The notes under the pieces: generated by a model
What the model saw: only the letters and a program-made list of their open reading frames with translations
What the model was told of the DNA's origin: nothing
Databases searched by the model: none
Translations under genes and position numbers: made by a program
Assembly (NCBI RefSeq): GCF_000701485.1
Contig: NZ_KL370785.1
Span: 126,957-190,956, forward strand
Reading direction: 5' to 3'
From: Mycoplasmopsis sturni DSM 22021
Lineage (GTDB): Bacteria > Bacillota_I > Bacilli_A > Mycoplasmatales > Metamycoplasmataceae
Length of the DNA: 64,000 nucleotides
In this document: piece by piece, positions 22,785 to 34,882 of the stretch
How the letters are laid out: every line of letters starts with the position of its first letter
Position numbering within the stretch: the stretch's first letter is position 1

Positions 22785-24958
22785 TAGTTAGAAATAACCT
22801 TGATAGATGGGTGATCTTTATTGAGGGTTTTTTCTTTTTTATCTTTTATAAAACGTACAACAATTTCTTGTGAATTAACAGCTAAAACTTCACCTTCTCC
22901 AAAAGTAATATGCGAAATAATATCTCCGACAATAATTTTGTTATTAGCTTTAGTTCGATTGTGATTTACTGTAGATGGTATCGAAAAATCTTTCATTAAA
23001 ATTTGATCATCAACTTTGATTCCAATTTCGTATAAAAATCTTGAAGGAACTTTTGGTTTATTTGTACCTAGTAAAGTTCCCCGTGACTCTGAAAGGAAAA
23101 GTTTTTTTCGAGCACGAGTAACCGAAACATAAGCTAAACGTCTTTCTTCTTCGATTGGATCATCTTCACGATTTAAATAACTAATTGCCTCTTCAGAGTT
23201 ATTAATAACTCTAATACTTGGAAAGATGCCTTCGGTTAGTCCAACAATAAAGACATTATCAAATTCTAAACCTTTGGCCGAATGGACCGTCATTAATGAA
23301 ACATGGTTATCTGAATTATCTGTTTCATCAGTAGAGCTAAGTAGTGATACCATGTTTAAGTAATCACCTAATCCTTTAGAAGGATTATTTTTTTCTCAAT
23401 TTTTAATTGACAAAATTAATTCATTAACGTTATCTTGTGCCGAACCACGTAAATTCTTATTATTTGAAATGTGCTCAAAATAATTAAGTTTATTTAATAA
23501 ATGATTAAGTACTTTGTGAATTGGATTTCCATCATTTAATAAGCGTTTGTAATCCCTTAAAGCACCCAAAAACGGAAAAAGACGTTTTCTAAGAAATTGT
23601 GGATTGAAAGGTAATTCCTTGGAATATTTAACCAAAGCATTTAATAATGTCGTTCCTTTTTTTGCAGCAAAATTTTCCATTTCTTGTAAAGTTTTTGGAC
23701 CTATTGCACGATTTGGAACATTAATAATTCTTTTAAATGCAATATCAGAACCATCAAAAAGCACCCTTAAGAAAGCCAATGCATCTTTAATTTCGGTTCT
23801 TTGGAAAAATTTCATTCCATTAAAAATCTTATGATTAATATTTTCTTGAATTAGAGCTTCTTCAAATGGACGAGAATAGAAGTTTGAACGATATAAAATA
23901 GCAATGCTTTTAAGCTGATTTTTTTGTTTTTTTAGTTCATTGATTTTTTGTACAACTCAACGAGCTTCAGCCTCTACGCTATATCCATGGTAAAATTCAA
24001 CATCAACACCTTCTTCATTTTTAGTGATTAAATTTTTACTAAAACGCTTTTTGTTGTGTTGAATTAATTTATTAGCAGCATCTAAAATTTTTCCTGTTGA
24101 ACGATAATTTATATCTAAAACAATAGTTTTAACATCTTGGTGTTCTTTTTCAAAATCCAAAATAAGGTTAACATTTGCACCTCTTCAGGTATATATTGTT
24201 TGATCTGGATCACCAACAATTGTTAAGTGAGTGTCATCACCAACAATTTTTTTAATAATATCGTACTGAATTTCAGAGGTATCTTGAAATTCATCAATTA
24301 AAATATATGAAAATTGTTTTTTATAATAGGCAGCAACATTTGGGTGCTCGCTTAGTAAACGGTGGCATTCTAAAATCAAGTCATCAAAATCCAAAACCCC
24401 TTTACGAGCTAATTCATTTAAATATTCTTGGTATGTCTGTACCACTGGGTCATCATAATTGAGTTTGAGATTATTTGCTAATTCATATACATCTAAGAAA
24501 TTATTTTTAGCATAAGAAATATATTGAATCATGTTTTTATATGTAACTTGTTCTTGTGATAAGCCAACTTTTTTGTAAATATCAGCAAGAATTTGTTGTT
24601 TATCTACTTCGTCAATAATAAGAAAGTTGTTTGGATAACCCAATAAATTAATGTACTTTCTTAAAATTCAAGTACAAAGAGAGTGAAAAGTAAAGATTTT
24701 TAAATCTTTAGTATTTTCGATGTACTTACTAATTCTTTCGTGCATTTCATTAGCAGCTTTATTGGTAAAAGTCACAGCTAAAATATTATTAGGACTAATA
24801 CCAAGATCATTAATTAAATAAGTTACTTTTCTGGTTAGAACTTTGGTTTTTCCTGATCCTGCACCAGCGATGATTCTTAATGGTGTATCGAAATACTCAA
24901 CAGCTTCACGTTGAGAATCGTTTAAATCAGAAAGAACGTCAATTTTTTTTAAAAGCAT
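22784..24958 (-). CDS. pcrA: ATP-dependent DNA helicase PcrA/UvrD (superfamily 1)
   Basis: 724-residue 3'-5' helicase used in repair and to clear stalled forks. The motifs are in order: LNDSQREAV (Q-motif), AGAGSGKT (Walker A, residues 31-38), TFTNKAANEM (Ia), IDEFQDTSEIQYD (II), VGDPDQTIYTW (III), DINYRSTGKIL (IV), MTVHSAKGLEFDNVFIVGL (V) and VSVTRARKKLFLS (VI). The C-terminal tail (GDIISHITFGEGEVLAV) is the Tudor-like end of PcrA that contacts RNA polymerase. Starts three bases after the RDD gene stop and shares one base with the next gene. Confidence 0.96.
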
Positions 24959-24961
24959 AAG

Positions 24962-25606
24962 TTACTCCTTCTCAGAAATGTACTTAAATTCAGGTAATTT
25001 ATTAAAGTATGGCTCTAATTTAATATCGTTTACTTGAACTTGTTCGATTATTTTATCAACAACTAATCGAGTGTTTGAAAAACGATCCGTTAAGTTGAGT
25101 CGTTTAACACTTAATACTACCATCATGTTGTTTGCAATTTGTAAGATCGGTCAAAATCCAATTAAAATGGATGTTAATTGAACTCCAATTTTAATTTTGA
25201 AGGAATTTTTGTTTACAAAAACAACCCCTTGTTCTGTGAATGTATAATCTGAAACATAAAATAACGAAATAATAACAATCATCACAAAAACCCAATATAA
25301 TGAATTAAAGATATTTCTTTTAAGAAAGCTTCAATAACTTGGTTTTTGATTGTTCTTTCCTATTATTTTCAGTCCCAAAAGATATTGAAAAGGTGTTTTT
25401 GCACCTAAAATTCAAGACAAAAATAAATAATAAAAAATAATATAAATAAAAGCAAACACAAAAGGTAAGTAAAATAATACATAATCACTTTTGTGTTCAT
25501 GGTTTCTATAAATTAAAAATCAAATAAGGATAATAAATCCTAATGTTGTAAGCAAATCTAAGCAATTAGCAATTAATCTTTTTCAAAAAGGACTATTTTG
25601 ATACAT
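24962..25606 (-). CDS. RDD family membrane protein
   Basis: 214-residue integral membrane protein read only when TGA is Trp. It starts MYQNSPFWKRLIANCLDLLT; the RLIANCLDLL run is the RDD signature position at the start of the first helix. About four membrane segments follow (GFIILIWFLIY; LPFVFAFIYIIFYYLFLSW; VFVMIVIISLFYV; LTSILIGFWPILQI). The G-x-x-GK-x-LLGLKI-like loop (GAKTPFQYLLGLKIIGKN) is also typical of RDD proteins. Function is unknown in general; transport roles have been proposed for the family. ATG overlaps the glycosyltransferase stop by one base, and AAGGAG within its end serves pcrA. Confidence 0.8.
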
Positions 25607-26628
25607 TATTCTAATTCGCTTAAAGTTCACTTTTTCTTATTTTTCTTCAATTTGCTAATTGGTTCTTTTAAAAGATTAACCTCTTTTTTAGAACTTCCAA
25701 AATAAGGATTTTTTGATTGGAGGTCACGAAATTCATTTGAGGCTTCAAATTTTTCAAGAGTTTTAATATGTCTACTAATAAAAGTTGAACTTCTTTTTTC
25801 TTCGATTTCATCTTTGGATTTTCAAGTACGATAAACAAAAGTAGTTCCAGTTAAAAGACCATAGTGAACGATTTTTAAGTAATAATAACAAGCATAATCA
25901 AGCTCTTTGTTAAAATCTCATCCTCTTGATTCTGCATATTTTTTAATTTCTTCAAATGCTAGAAGTGCATTTTTGGTATTTAATCAAATATCAGGAGAAT
26001 AAAACTCTTTAAAGATACGAATATCATGGTACATGTAGGTTGTTGCATTTAGCAAAAGTAGATAATTTAATTCAATTGCTAATTTGTTATCGTTTAAACT
26101 TTTAACTTGATAATGAGTTAATTTCTTAACTAAGGATTTTTTGAAAACTTTATTAAAAATAAAAGGATAACCAAAAGCAATAACTTCTGGGTTCTTAGTT
26201 ACTTGAACAGGTTTGTTCAAAGTTATTCTAGCTTCTGGTTTTCAACGAACAGAACCAACTAGTCTTGGTTTAATTTCTAAAACATCAACATTATATTTAA
26301 GCGCCAAATCACCAATTTTTTTTACATAGTATTTTTTACTATTTGAGTCCGAATTGAGCACAAAAACAAAGTCACCTTCAGCAATTCTAAAGGCACTAAC
26401 TAAATTTTGTTGGTATGAATTGTTTTTAGTATTAGTAATAACGATTAGACGTTGTCCAAAAAATTTTTTATATTTTGAGATAACTTGGAAAATATTTTTA
26501 GCTTCTGAATTTTTATCGACACATAAAATAATCTCAAAATCTTGAGAATCTTGGTCTTTTAAATCCTTAAAATATTGCTCCACAGCACGACAATCATTGC
26601 CAACAAGCGAAATAATTGAAAATCTCAT
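25606..26628 (-). CDS. Family 2-like glycosyltransferase
   Basis: 340 residues with a GT-A type N-terminus: MRFSIISLVGNDCRAVEQYF, then DFEIILCVDKNSEA and GDFVFVLNSDSNSK, where the NSDS stretch occupies the place of the DxD nucleotide-sugar motif. Past about residue 130 it is less typical and highly charged, with a basic tail (SKLKKNKKKW). No membrane segment is evident. It would transfer a sugar to a lipid or other acceptor, but donor and acceptor cannot be assigned. First gene after the topA terminator, followed by the RDD gene with a one-base overlap. Confidence 0.7.
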
Positions 26629-26707
26629 TCAGACCCCTTTTTATTATTACATAATAAATTGTACCATATTTTGCTACTTCCAGGGCAGTAAGCCCCAAAT
26701 AAAGACA

Positions 26708-26732
26708 AAAGCCAGACTATTCGGCTGGCTTT
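26708..26732 (-). terminator. Terminator of topA
   Basis: Stem AAAGCCAG/CTGGCTTT with a 9-base loop; the topA stop codon lies in the loop. Followed on the minus strand by TGTCTTT, a modest T-rich tail. Confidence 0.7.
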
Positions 26733-28591
26733 GTTTCATTTTGGTTATTTTTTCGATAGAATTTGAATGACTTTTGATTAGGTAAACTCTTGGTAAAAGT
26801 ACAATTAGGGAAATTTTTGCAGCCCCCAAATTTTTGGCCTTTTTTATTTCTTCGTTCAAGAAGAACTCCACCGCAATCTGGACAAGGTTCATCAAGAGTG
26901 ACTTGTTCAATTTTAGTTGCTTCCATGGTTGTTTTGGCTTCTGAAAATGATTCATTAAATTTAATTCAAAAATCTTCCATGACCTTATTTTTGTTGAGTT
27001 TATCTTCAGCAATTTGGTCTAATTGCTCTTCAACTTCAGCTGTATAAGATTCATTAATAATGGTAGGAAATGAACCAATAAGTTTTTCTAAGACAATCTC
27101 ACCAAAATTAGTTGGTTTAAGCGATCCATCTTCAACGATAACATACTCACGTTCTTTGATGGTATTAACTGTAGTTGCAAAGGTTGATGGACGCCCTACT
27201 TTGATATTATCTAATGCCTCAATCAAAGCTCCTTCTGTATAACGAGGCGCTGGTTTTGTTTGATGATCTTCAAATTTAAATTCAGCAATTTTAATTTTTT
27301 GATTTAGCACAAATTCTGGATCTGGAAGATCTTCAGTATATCCAGTTACTACATAGTAACCTAAGAACTTCACCTTTGAAAATGAATTCTTAAATCCATA
27401 TTCCCCGTTAAAATAGGTATATTGAGTCGAAGTACGAATAGGTTGTTTAATTAAACTTTGCAAGGTTACTTCATAAATTAATTTATAAACACGGTATTCT
27501 GTTTCACTCATTTGAGGATAAGTTGTTCTTGCTAATTCAGGATCTAAATTAATATCAGTAGGACGAATTGCCTCGTGGGCATCTTGGTCCCCGCTAAAAC
27601 CTTTAACTTCGCTAGCAACATAATCCTGTCCTCATTTGTTTTTGATAAAGACTTGCGCTTCATCTATGAAACTTTGACTAAGACGGGTTGAATCGGTTCT
27701 AGGATAGCTAATTAACCCACCTTCACCATATCCTTCATAAAGTTTTTGTGCAATAACTTGTGTATTTTTGGCATTATATGGACTTTTACGATATAAAGCG
27801 GATTGCTTAAATGGTTGAACTTGTGAAACTTTTCTTTCGCTTGTCTTAATATCAGTAACAACAAGTTCTTTGTTAGCTTTATCAAAATACTCTTTTAGTT
27901 GTTCAACTTCATTAGGTAAAATTCAATCTTGTTTTTCACTTCCGTTTTCTAAATTAAAATAGTTAGCAAAATAACGTTGATCCTCAAAAATAGCACTTAA
28001 TTTTGAGTAGTACTCAGGAACAAAGCTTCTAATTTCATTTTCACGATCAACAACAAGTTTTAATGCGATGGATTGAACTCTTCCAGCACTTGGGCTATTT
28101 GGTGAATTCTTAATTTTTTCCTTCATAAGCGAACTTAAACGATACCCAATAATTCTATCAAGCATGCGACGTGATTTTTGGGCATCAATTAAATTAAGAT
28201 CTAATTCTCCAGGATGACTAATAGCTCGTAAAATAGCTTCTTTAGTAATTTCATTATATTTGATTCTAGAGTAGTTATTAAGTTTTAAAGCTTGGACTAA
28301 ATGATCGCCAATAGCTTCTCCTTCACGGTCCGGGTCAGTTGCAATATAAACTTTTTCTGCACCTTTGACGCTTTCTTTTAATTTTTTAACAACTTCACTT
28401 TTACCTTTAGCTAATTTATATTTTGGCTCTCATTTTTCAAGATCTATTCCTAAACGATATAAACCGGTTGATTGCATCTCTCAGATATGGCCAACACTAG
28501 CCACAACATCGTAAGAATCACCAAGATATTTCTTAATTGTATTAACTTTATTAGGTGACTCAACGATTACAACGCTTTTTTTATTGTTCAT
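26717..28591 (-). CDS. topA: DNA topoisomerase I (type IA)
   Basis: 624-residue enzyme relaxing negative supercoils. The N-terminal Toprim domain starts [20 protein letters not shown] (ESPxK motif with the catalytic Glu), with an acidic DPDREGEAI-type sequence further on (28310-28340). The [17 protein letters not shown] run (28065-28115) and the region of the active-site Tyr ([10 protein letters not shown]; about 27690-27730) are present. The C-terminus keeps one four-Cys zinc finger (CPDC...CKNFPNC), against three in E. coli, and a Lys-rich tail. Transcribed away from RNase J across a 159-bp shared promoter region. Confidence 0.94.
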
Positions 28592-28658
28592 AATCTTAAT
28601 ATTACATTATTTTTTCAAAATCAAAGAAATTTAAATTTTACCTTTTGGGTTCTTAGTT

Positions 28659-28703
28659 TATAATTTACCAAGGTAATTATTAGAATCTATATTACTAATA
28701 ATT
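28659..28703 (+). promoter_or_regulatory. Promoter -10 and leader hairpin of RNase J gene
   Basis: TATAAT at 28659-28664 is a clear -10 box; no good -35. Just downstream in the leader lies an inverted repeat AATTATTAG (28675-28683)/CTAATAATT (28695-28703) with an 11-base loop. AGGAG ahead of the ATG is the ribosome site. Placing a stem near the 5' end of an RNase J message could affect its own decay, but that is only an inference. Confidence 0.55.
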
Positions 28704-28750
28704 TAAATAATATTTTCTTATTTCATAATAATAATTTTTCTAGGAGAAAC

Positions 28751-30628
28751 ATGAAACCAACTCGAATTATTCCGTTTGGTGGTGTTGAAGAAATCGGAAA
28801 ATCAACACTTTTGGTCGAACAAGATAATCATATTTTTGTCATTGATGCAGGAATTAAATTTGCCGATACTTATAATACAGGTGTCAAGGGAATTATTCCA
28901 GATTTTAGTTATTTAAATCAACCCGAAAAAGTCATTGAAGGTCTTTTTATAACACACGGTCACGAAGATCATATTGGTGGTGTGGTATATTTAGTTAAAC
29001 AAACAAAATTAAATAAAATTTTTGCACCAAGAATTGCTATTCAATATTTAAAGTTAAAATTTGATGAGCACAAAATCCAAAAGCCAATTGAATTTATCGA
29101 AATCGAAAAAGGTGCCATTCATAAATTTAAGTGCGGTGTAACGGTAGATTTTTGAACTGCTCAGCACTCTATTCCTGATGCTTTTGGGATAAGAATTACA
29201 ACACCACATGGATCATTAATGTGTACAGGAGATTTTAGATTTGACTATACACCCATTGGAAACCTTACCGACTTTGCTCGGCTTAAAGAAATTGGCGATC
29301 AAGGATTAACGGCACTTTTATCTGATTCTACTAATGCTATGCGTCCAAATCACTCACCAAGCGAAAGTGATATTTTAATTGATATTGAAGCTCACTTTAA
29401 AAGTGCCAAGAAAAAAATTGTAGTAACTACTTTTGCTTCAAATTTAACTAGAGTTAAAGTAATTATTGAATTAGCTGCTAAATTAAAAAAGAAAGTTATT
29501 ACTTTTGGTCGCTCAATGATTCAAGGAGTCAAAATTGGTCGTAATTTAGGGTACATTAATGTTCCTAATGATGTTTTTATTGATAAAAAGCAATTGCCAA
29601 ATATCCCTGATAATGAGCTTGTTATTTTAACTACTGGTTCACAAGGTGAACAATTAGCTGCTCTTTCAAGAATGAGTTATGGAAAACATGCCACAGTTAA
29701 AATCGGAAAAGGTGATATGGTTTTATTTAGCTCTAGTCCAATTCCTGGCAATAGAGTTTCAATTGAGCTTTTGGTTAATCGTTTATATAAATTAGGTGCC
29801 ATTATTAAAGAAAATGGTTCAGATGGTTATTTACATACCTCAGGGCATGCCTACCGTTGAGAGCATGATAAAATTTTCCAACTAACTAAACCTAAATATT
29901 TTTTACCATACCACGGAGAATATCGCATGAGTGTTGTTCACGGCCAAACAGCCGTTGAAAATGGGGTAAAACCAGAAAATGTCATCATAATTGAAAAAGG
30001 GATTGTTTATGAAATGAACAATCAAGAAATTAAACCAACTAAAGAATTTGTCAATTACGGGCCGCTTTATATTGATGGAAATAGTGTTTTATCAGTAACG
30101 GGACAAATTTTAACCGAAAGAGAACAACTCAAAGATAGTGGATTTGTTAATATTTCTTTTTTAATTGATCGTAAAAAGAATCAAATTATGGCGAGGCCTC
30201 AGATAATTACTCGTGGAAGTTTCTTTGTTAAAAACTCAGCAGAATTAGTTGAAGAAGCAAAACGGATTGCACATGGTGCGGTACTTTATTTAATTAAGAA
30301 CAATAAAAATTGAACAGTAGATGAAATTAAAAGAATTACTCAAGATCGTTTAACTAATTTATTCTATAAAGAAAAACGTCGTAATCCGGTTATAATCCCA
30401 ACAATTATGTTTACTGATGAAAAAAACGACGAAATGTTTAAAGATATTAAAATTAAATTTGTATCAAATAAAAATAAACAATTATCTGATGAAGAAAAAC
30501 TCAAAAAAGAAAATGAATTTAATTCTAAAATTTCAGAAAAAACACGTAAACAACTTAAAAAGATTAAAAAAACCCTTTTTGAAACAGAAGACGAAGCTCT
30601 TGATATTGATGAAGAAGATGAAAAATAA
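28751..30628 (+). CDS. rnj: Ribonuclease J
   Basis: 625-residue metallo-beta-lactamase/beta-CASP RNase with 5'-3' exo- and endonuclease activity in mRNA decay and rRNA maturation. The start MKPTRIIPFGGVEEIGKST is typical. The zinc motif THGHEDHIGG lies near residues 67-76, followed by TAQHSIPDAFGI (His), GDFRFDYTP (Asp), LLSDSTNA, ATTFASNLTRV beta-CASP elements, and HTSGHAYR with its downstream HGE (FLPYHGEYRM). The C-terminal domain is followed by an unusually charged Lys/Glu tail of about 60 residues. Whether it is J1 or J2 cannot be decided without comparison. Confidence 0.93.
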
Positions 30629-30644
30629 AATTTCATCTTTTTTT
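30616..30644 (+). terminator. Terminator of RNase J gene
   Basis: Stem AGATGAAA/TTTCATCT overlapping the stop codon, loop AATAAAA, followed by six T. Confidence 0.8.
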
Positions 30645-30691
30645 GTTGCTTTTGTTGCTTAAAAGTTAATACCTATATGAAGGAGGTAAAA

Positions 30692-33466
30692 ATGAACAAG
30701 AAAAAGAAAGTTCTAATTGTTGGTTGCGCTTTGCTTTTTTCTGGTTTAGTTATTTCTAGCTCAATAGGCTTAGCTTATAGTTTACAAAGGCAAAAACAAA
30801 TCAAAAAGCAGCAAGATCAACTTGAATCTAAAAACATTGAAATTGTTAATTTAAGATCTGAAATTGAAGCTCTACAAACTAAAGTTGATGTTCTTAAAGA
30901 AGAAAATATGCGATTAAAATCGCAAGTAAATTCACTTCAAGAGGTGATAAATATCACTAATGCCGCAAACGATGGAAACAATCAAATCACAAAGTTACTC
31001 AGTTCATTAGTCGAAGATTCTAAAGATACTCAAGAAAATTCAAAAACAATTCAATATTTACAAAAACATCTAGAAACTATTTCAAAACAAAGAATTGAAA
31101 AAATGAAAATTTTACGAGATAAAATTCATTCAATTGCTGAATTAAAATTAGTTGATCAAGATATTACAAATTACTTAAATAATGTTCAAAAACAAATTGA
31201 TAATTACATTAAAAATATTCAAGATTTAAAAATCATAAGTAAAGAAAAATACAAAGAACAAATTCAGAAGCTTGATACAATTAATGCTAGATTTATCGAG
31301 ATGAACTTGCAACTAATTGAATACTTAAATCAAAGTATCGGTTCTAAAAATCAACACATTGACCACATTAATAATAATTTACTTAATACTCAAACTAAAC
31401 TCAAGGAAAGTATCACCAAAAGTATTTTAGTTGTTGAGCAAAATATTGAAACTTTACAAAGCTTGATAGGATACATCGATGGAATTGATAAGTTAGGATT
31501 TAGTGTTTTAAATTTAGATGAGTGAAATAAAAAATTTAATAATGATTTTAAAGAACTAAGAAACCAAATTAGTAAGTACATTGAATTTTTAAAAACTCAA
31601 AAGAAAAATGCACAAACATCCTTAAAAAAAGCAATTGAACAACAAAATTACCAAGAAATAGTAATTTTAGATACGGACTTATTTGCCGCTAAAATTAGAT
31701 TCTATGTAGAACAAACTAATATTTTTAACAATAAATCTCATCAACTACTTTTAAACTTAAATAAAAACTTACTTGATCGCATTGCTCAAAAAGAAGAACA
31801 AATTGCTAAGTTAAATAATAAAAATATCGAGCTTTCAGATCAATTAAAGACTGCTTTGCAAGAAAAAACCATTGCACTAGCAAATCTTAAAAAACTCAAA
31901 GAGGATTTAAATAGTTCATTTAAAAATTCTATCAATAGTATAATCTTATCCCTAAGAGGAATCTCTACAACTATTAAAAGTTCGGATCATCAAAATAAAG
32001 ATGACTTGGCTACACGTTTAGATGCAGAAATTCTTAAGTTAGAAAACCTTTTAAATGATTATGTAGGCGAGGAATTCATTCGAAAATATGAACCATTTGT
32101 TGAATCTGCAATGAAAACTGCAAATCAAGTAATTGAAGATTACAAAAATCAAATTCTTGATCCACTGAAGAGAGAATTTAGCGAAATTCAAAAGGATCTA
32201 GAAAAAGCTAAACAAGATTTAATTGTAATCCAAAACGAGTTAGATGCTTCCAAAAACCAATACCATATCATCAATAAAGAATTAGAAGCATCTAAAAAAG
32301 TAGTTAACGAAAAAGAAAATAAACTACTAGATATCTCCAAACAACTTGTAGAAAAACAATTATCCCTAGATATAATCAACGGTCAAAAAATCTCTAATCA
32401 AAGAGAAATCAGTAACTTTATTGATGAATTTATAGTTAAATATAACAAATTAAAATTAACTGCTGAAGAACTAATTAATCAGGCAATCGAAAATAATATA
32501 AATACAAGCACACTTAATAGATTATTAAAAAAATCTTTTGCAATAAAAAATGAAAATGACTTTAGTCAAATGTCTAGTTTAATCAATGAGTACATCAAAC
32601 AATATCAATTAATTGTTGATGAATCTTTTGATTTGTATCAAAAAATAATCCGATCAACCATTAATAAAAATAATTCCGAAAAAGCATCTAAAAATTCAAT
32701 TATTGAGTCACTTAATGCTGATATTGCAAATTTATGACTAGAAAAGAGTGCTTTTGAAGCTATAAAACAAAAATTAATTGATGAAATTAAAAAGATGACT
32801 TTGCTTAAAGAGCAATATGAAAAAGAAATTGATCTAATTAAAACTAAACTCGGAGGAGATCTTAATATTCTTTTAGATAATAAATGGAATTTAGAAAAAA
32901 ATGGTCCGTATACCGAACGAGAAAGAGCTCTTTTAAAATCAGAATATGAAGGTAAGAAAGACATTAAAATATTTTCAAAAACATCAAGAGAGAAAAAATG
33001 AATCAATCGTAATTCCTTTGTAGTTTATATTTATAACCAAAAAGAATCTAAATTAGAAAAACACATATTAGATTTTGACAAACAAACAAATAGCTACAAA
33101 TTTGAATATGAAGGCCTTTCTTCTCTCTTAAATGCAACATTTACAAAAGTAGAACTTCCAACCGGTATCTATGACTTTATGTCTCCTCAATGAGATGATA
33201 GAGGGTCAATTTTAACAACTGGTTCAAAAATTAAAGATGCTAAGACAACTATTATTATCGAATATAAAGATAATACCTTAAGCATTCACGAATCAATTGA
33301 AGGAAAAATTGTGCCTGATCATAATCATATTATCTCTAAAACATACCCTAATCAAAATGATAGCGAAAGGCATCCATATTATTTTAATGGTGCAATTGTT
33401 GGTCCTCAAGCCTGAATAGTTAATATATATGATTTTGATCCAGATAAAAAAGAAGAGGAAAAATAA
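30692..33466 (+). CDS. Membrane-anchored long coiled-coil protein
   Basis: 924 residues, no family recognised. One N-terminal membrane segment (about residues 7-30, VLIVGCALLFSGLVISSSIG); its Cys is inside the hydrophobic core and not in a lipobox, so a transmembrane anchor rather than a lipoprotein is likely. Nearly the whole body to about residue 760 is coiled coil, rich in K, E, Q, N and L, with stretches such as LQTKVDVLKEENMRLKSQVN and KQDLIVIQNELDASKNQYH. The last roughly 150 residues look globular and beta-rich (VYIYNQKESKLEKHILDF; YYFNGAIVGPQAWIVNIYDF). Good AAGGAGGT ribosome site. Possibly a surface or cytoskeletal spacer; no partner is obvious. Confidence 0.85.
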
Positions 33467-33525
33467 GGACAAAAACTTAAATATAACAAAATAGCTCTTA
33501 GCTTTTAAAAATTTATTTTTTAATA

Positions 33526-33531
33526 TATAAT
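33526..33531 (+). promoter_or_regulatory. -10 box six bases before degV (leaderless)
   Basis: TATAAT ends 6 bases before the ATG at 33538 and no ribosome site exists between them, so transcription should start at or beside the start codon. Confidence 0.6.
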
Positions 33532-33537
33532 TACCCT

Positions 33538-34377
33538 ATGGAAAAATTAGGAATTATAATTGACTCATTTGCGGGTCTTACAGAAGCACAAGCAAAAGAA
33601 AAAGGTTACCATTTATTGCCTTTACAAGTTGAAATTGAAGACCAAATTGTAAAAGAAGAAACAATTCAAAATCCTGAATTATTAAAGAAAATTCAAACCG
33701 CTTCTGATTTTAAAACTTCACTTCCTCAATTAGGATTAATTGATCAAGTTTTAGAAGAATGTTCACAAAAATACGAGCAAAGCGTTTTTATCGGAATTAG
33801 CTCAAAACTCTCTTCAACAGCTCAATATATTTCAAATTTAGGACAAGAAAAAGGAAATATTACTGTAATTGAAAATAACTTGGTGGGAAAACAAATTCTA
33901 AAAGCAATTGAAATTGCTCAAAAAACCTACGAAGAATCTCAAAGCATTGAATTAGTTCAAGAAAAAATTACTGAATTTGCAAATCAATGCGAAGTATTAA
34001 TTGTTCCTTTTAACTTAAAATACATGATTAAAGGTGGTCGCCTTTCTGGAATGAAGAAGTTAATCCTTAGTGCAATAACTTTATATCCTATTTTAAGATA
34101 CGACAATGATGGTTCAGTGACTTCAACAAGTATTAAACGTACTTTTAGTGGTGCTGTTTCTAAGGTTGTTGATAGAATTAGTGAAATCAAAGAAACTTTA
34201 AAAGAATCAACAATTGAAGTTATTCAAGGAATTGATACTAAAGCTAATAAAATTCTTAGTGACTTACTTGCTAAGGCTAATATTGTTCCTGATTTTACTA
34301 CCTTAACCCCAACAGCTATTGCTGTTCACACAGGTCCTGAGGCTATTTGCTTAACCATTATGCCTAAAAAAATATAG
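33538..34377 (+). CDS. DegV family fatty-acid-binding protein
   Basis: 279-residue DegV-type protein; the family binds fatty acids (FakB-like) for fatty-acid kinase. It starts MEKLGIIIDSFAGLTEAQ, where the (I/D)SFAGL stretch replaces the usual DSxxxL. The middle contains the family pattern with KYMIKGGRLSGMKKLILSA (canonical YLxKGGRI) and an IKPIL-like LYPILRYDNDG. The C-terminus (TPTAIAVHTGPEAICLTIMP) has the typical HTGPG-like loop. No ribosome site; the -10 lies 6 bases from the ATG. The next gene follows after 12 bases, suggesting co-transcription. Confidence 0.9.
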   Translation: MEKLGIIIDSFAGLTEAQAKEKGYHLLPLQVEIEDQIVKEETIQNPELLKKIQTASDFKTSLPQLGLIDQVLEECSQKYEQSVFIGISSKLSSTAQYISNLGQEKGNITVIENNLVGKQILKAIEIAQKTYEESQSIELVQEKITEFANQCEVLIVPFNLKYMIKGGRLSGMKKLILSAITLYPILRYDNDGSVTSTSIKRTFSGAVSKVVDRISEIKETLKESTIEVIQGIDTKANKILSDLLAKANIVPDFTTLTPTAIAVHTGPEAICLTIMPKKI

Positions 34378-34389
34378 TATAGGAGAATC

Positions 34390-34854
34390 ATGGAATATAA
34401 GTTCGAAGATGTTTTTAATAATGAAATTATTTTTTTAGATGTACAAGGCTCAAGTCATGATGAAGCTTTAAAAAATGTTTCAAATTTACTGCAACAAAAA
34501 GGTTATGTTGAAGATGCTAAAAAATTCGAAGACGCTTTAATTTATCGTGAAAACCTCATCTCTACCGGACTAAGTGATGGAATAGCCGTGCCTCATGGAG
34601 TGAGTTCAACTGTTCAACGTCCTTTTGTGTCAATTGTTCGTTTAAAAAACGAAATCGATTGACATGCTCTTGATAATAAAGGAGTAAAAATACTATTTAT
34701 TATTGGATCACCAAAAAACGAACGCCAATGTCAAGTAGATTTTTTACAAAACATTTGTTCTTGATCGCTTGATGATAATATTAAAAATGTTATTTTAAAT
34801 GCTAATGATGCAAATCAAATTTTAGAAGTTTTAAAAACTAAAGAATTTTATTAA
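34390..34854 (+). CDS. PTS fructose/mannitol-type EIIA domain protein
   Basis: 154-residue stand-alone EIIA of the fructose-mannitol class. The phosphorylation site is His69 in GIAVPHG, in the family context (ENLISTGLSDGIAVPHGVSS). The C-terminal part holds KILFIIGSPKNERQCQVDFLQ. No EIIB/EIIC neighbour is seen, so it may serve a distant permease or regulate; a PtsN-like role is possible. ATG preceded by AGGAGA, 12 bases from degV. Confidence 0.88.
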
Positions 34855-34882
34855 AAAAGACTAGAAAATTCTAGTCTTTTTT
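34853..34882. terminator. Bidirectional terminator between EIIA and nif3
   Basis: Near-perfect palindrome with arms AAAAAAGACTAGAA and TTCTAGTCTTTTTT; T runs on both strands. Serves two convergent genes and overlaps both stop codons. Confidence 0.9.
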
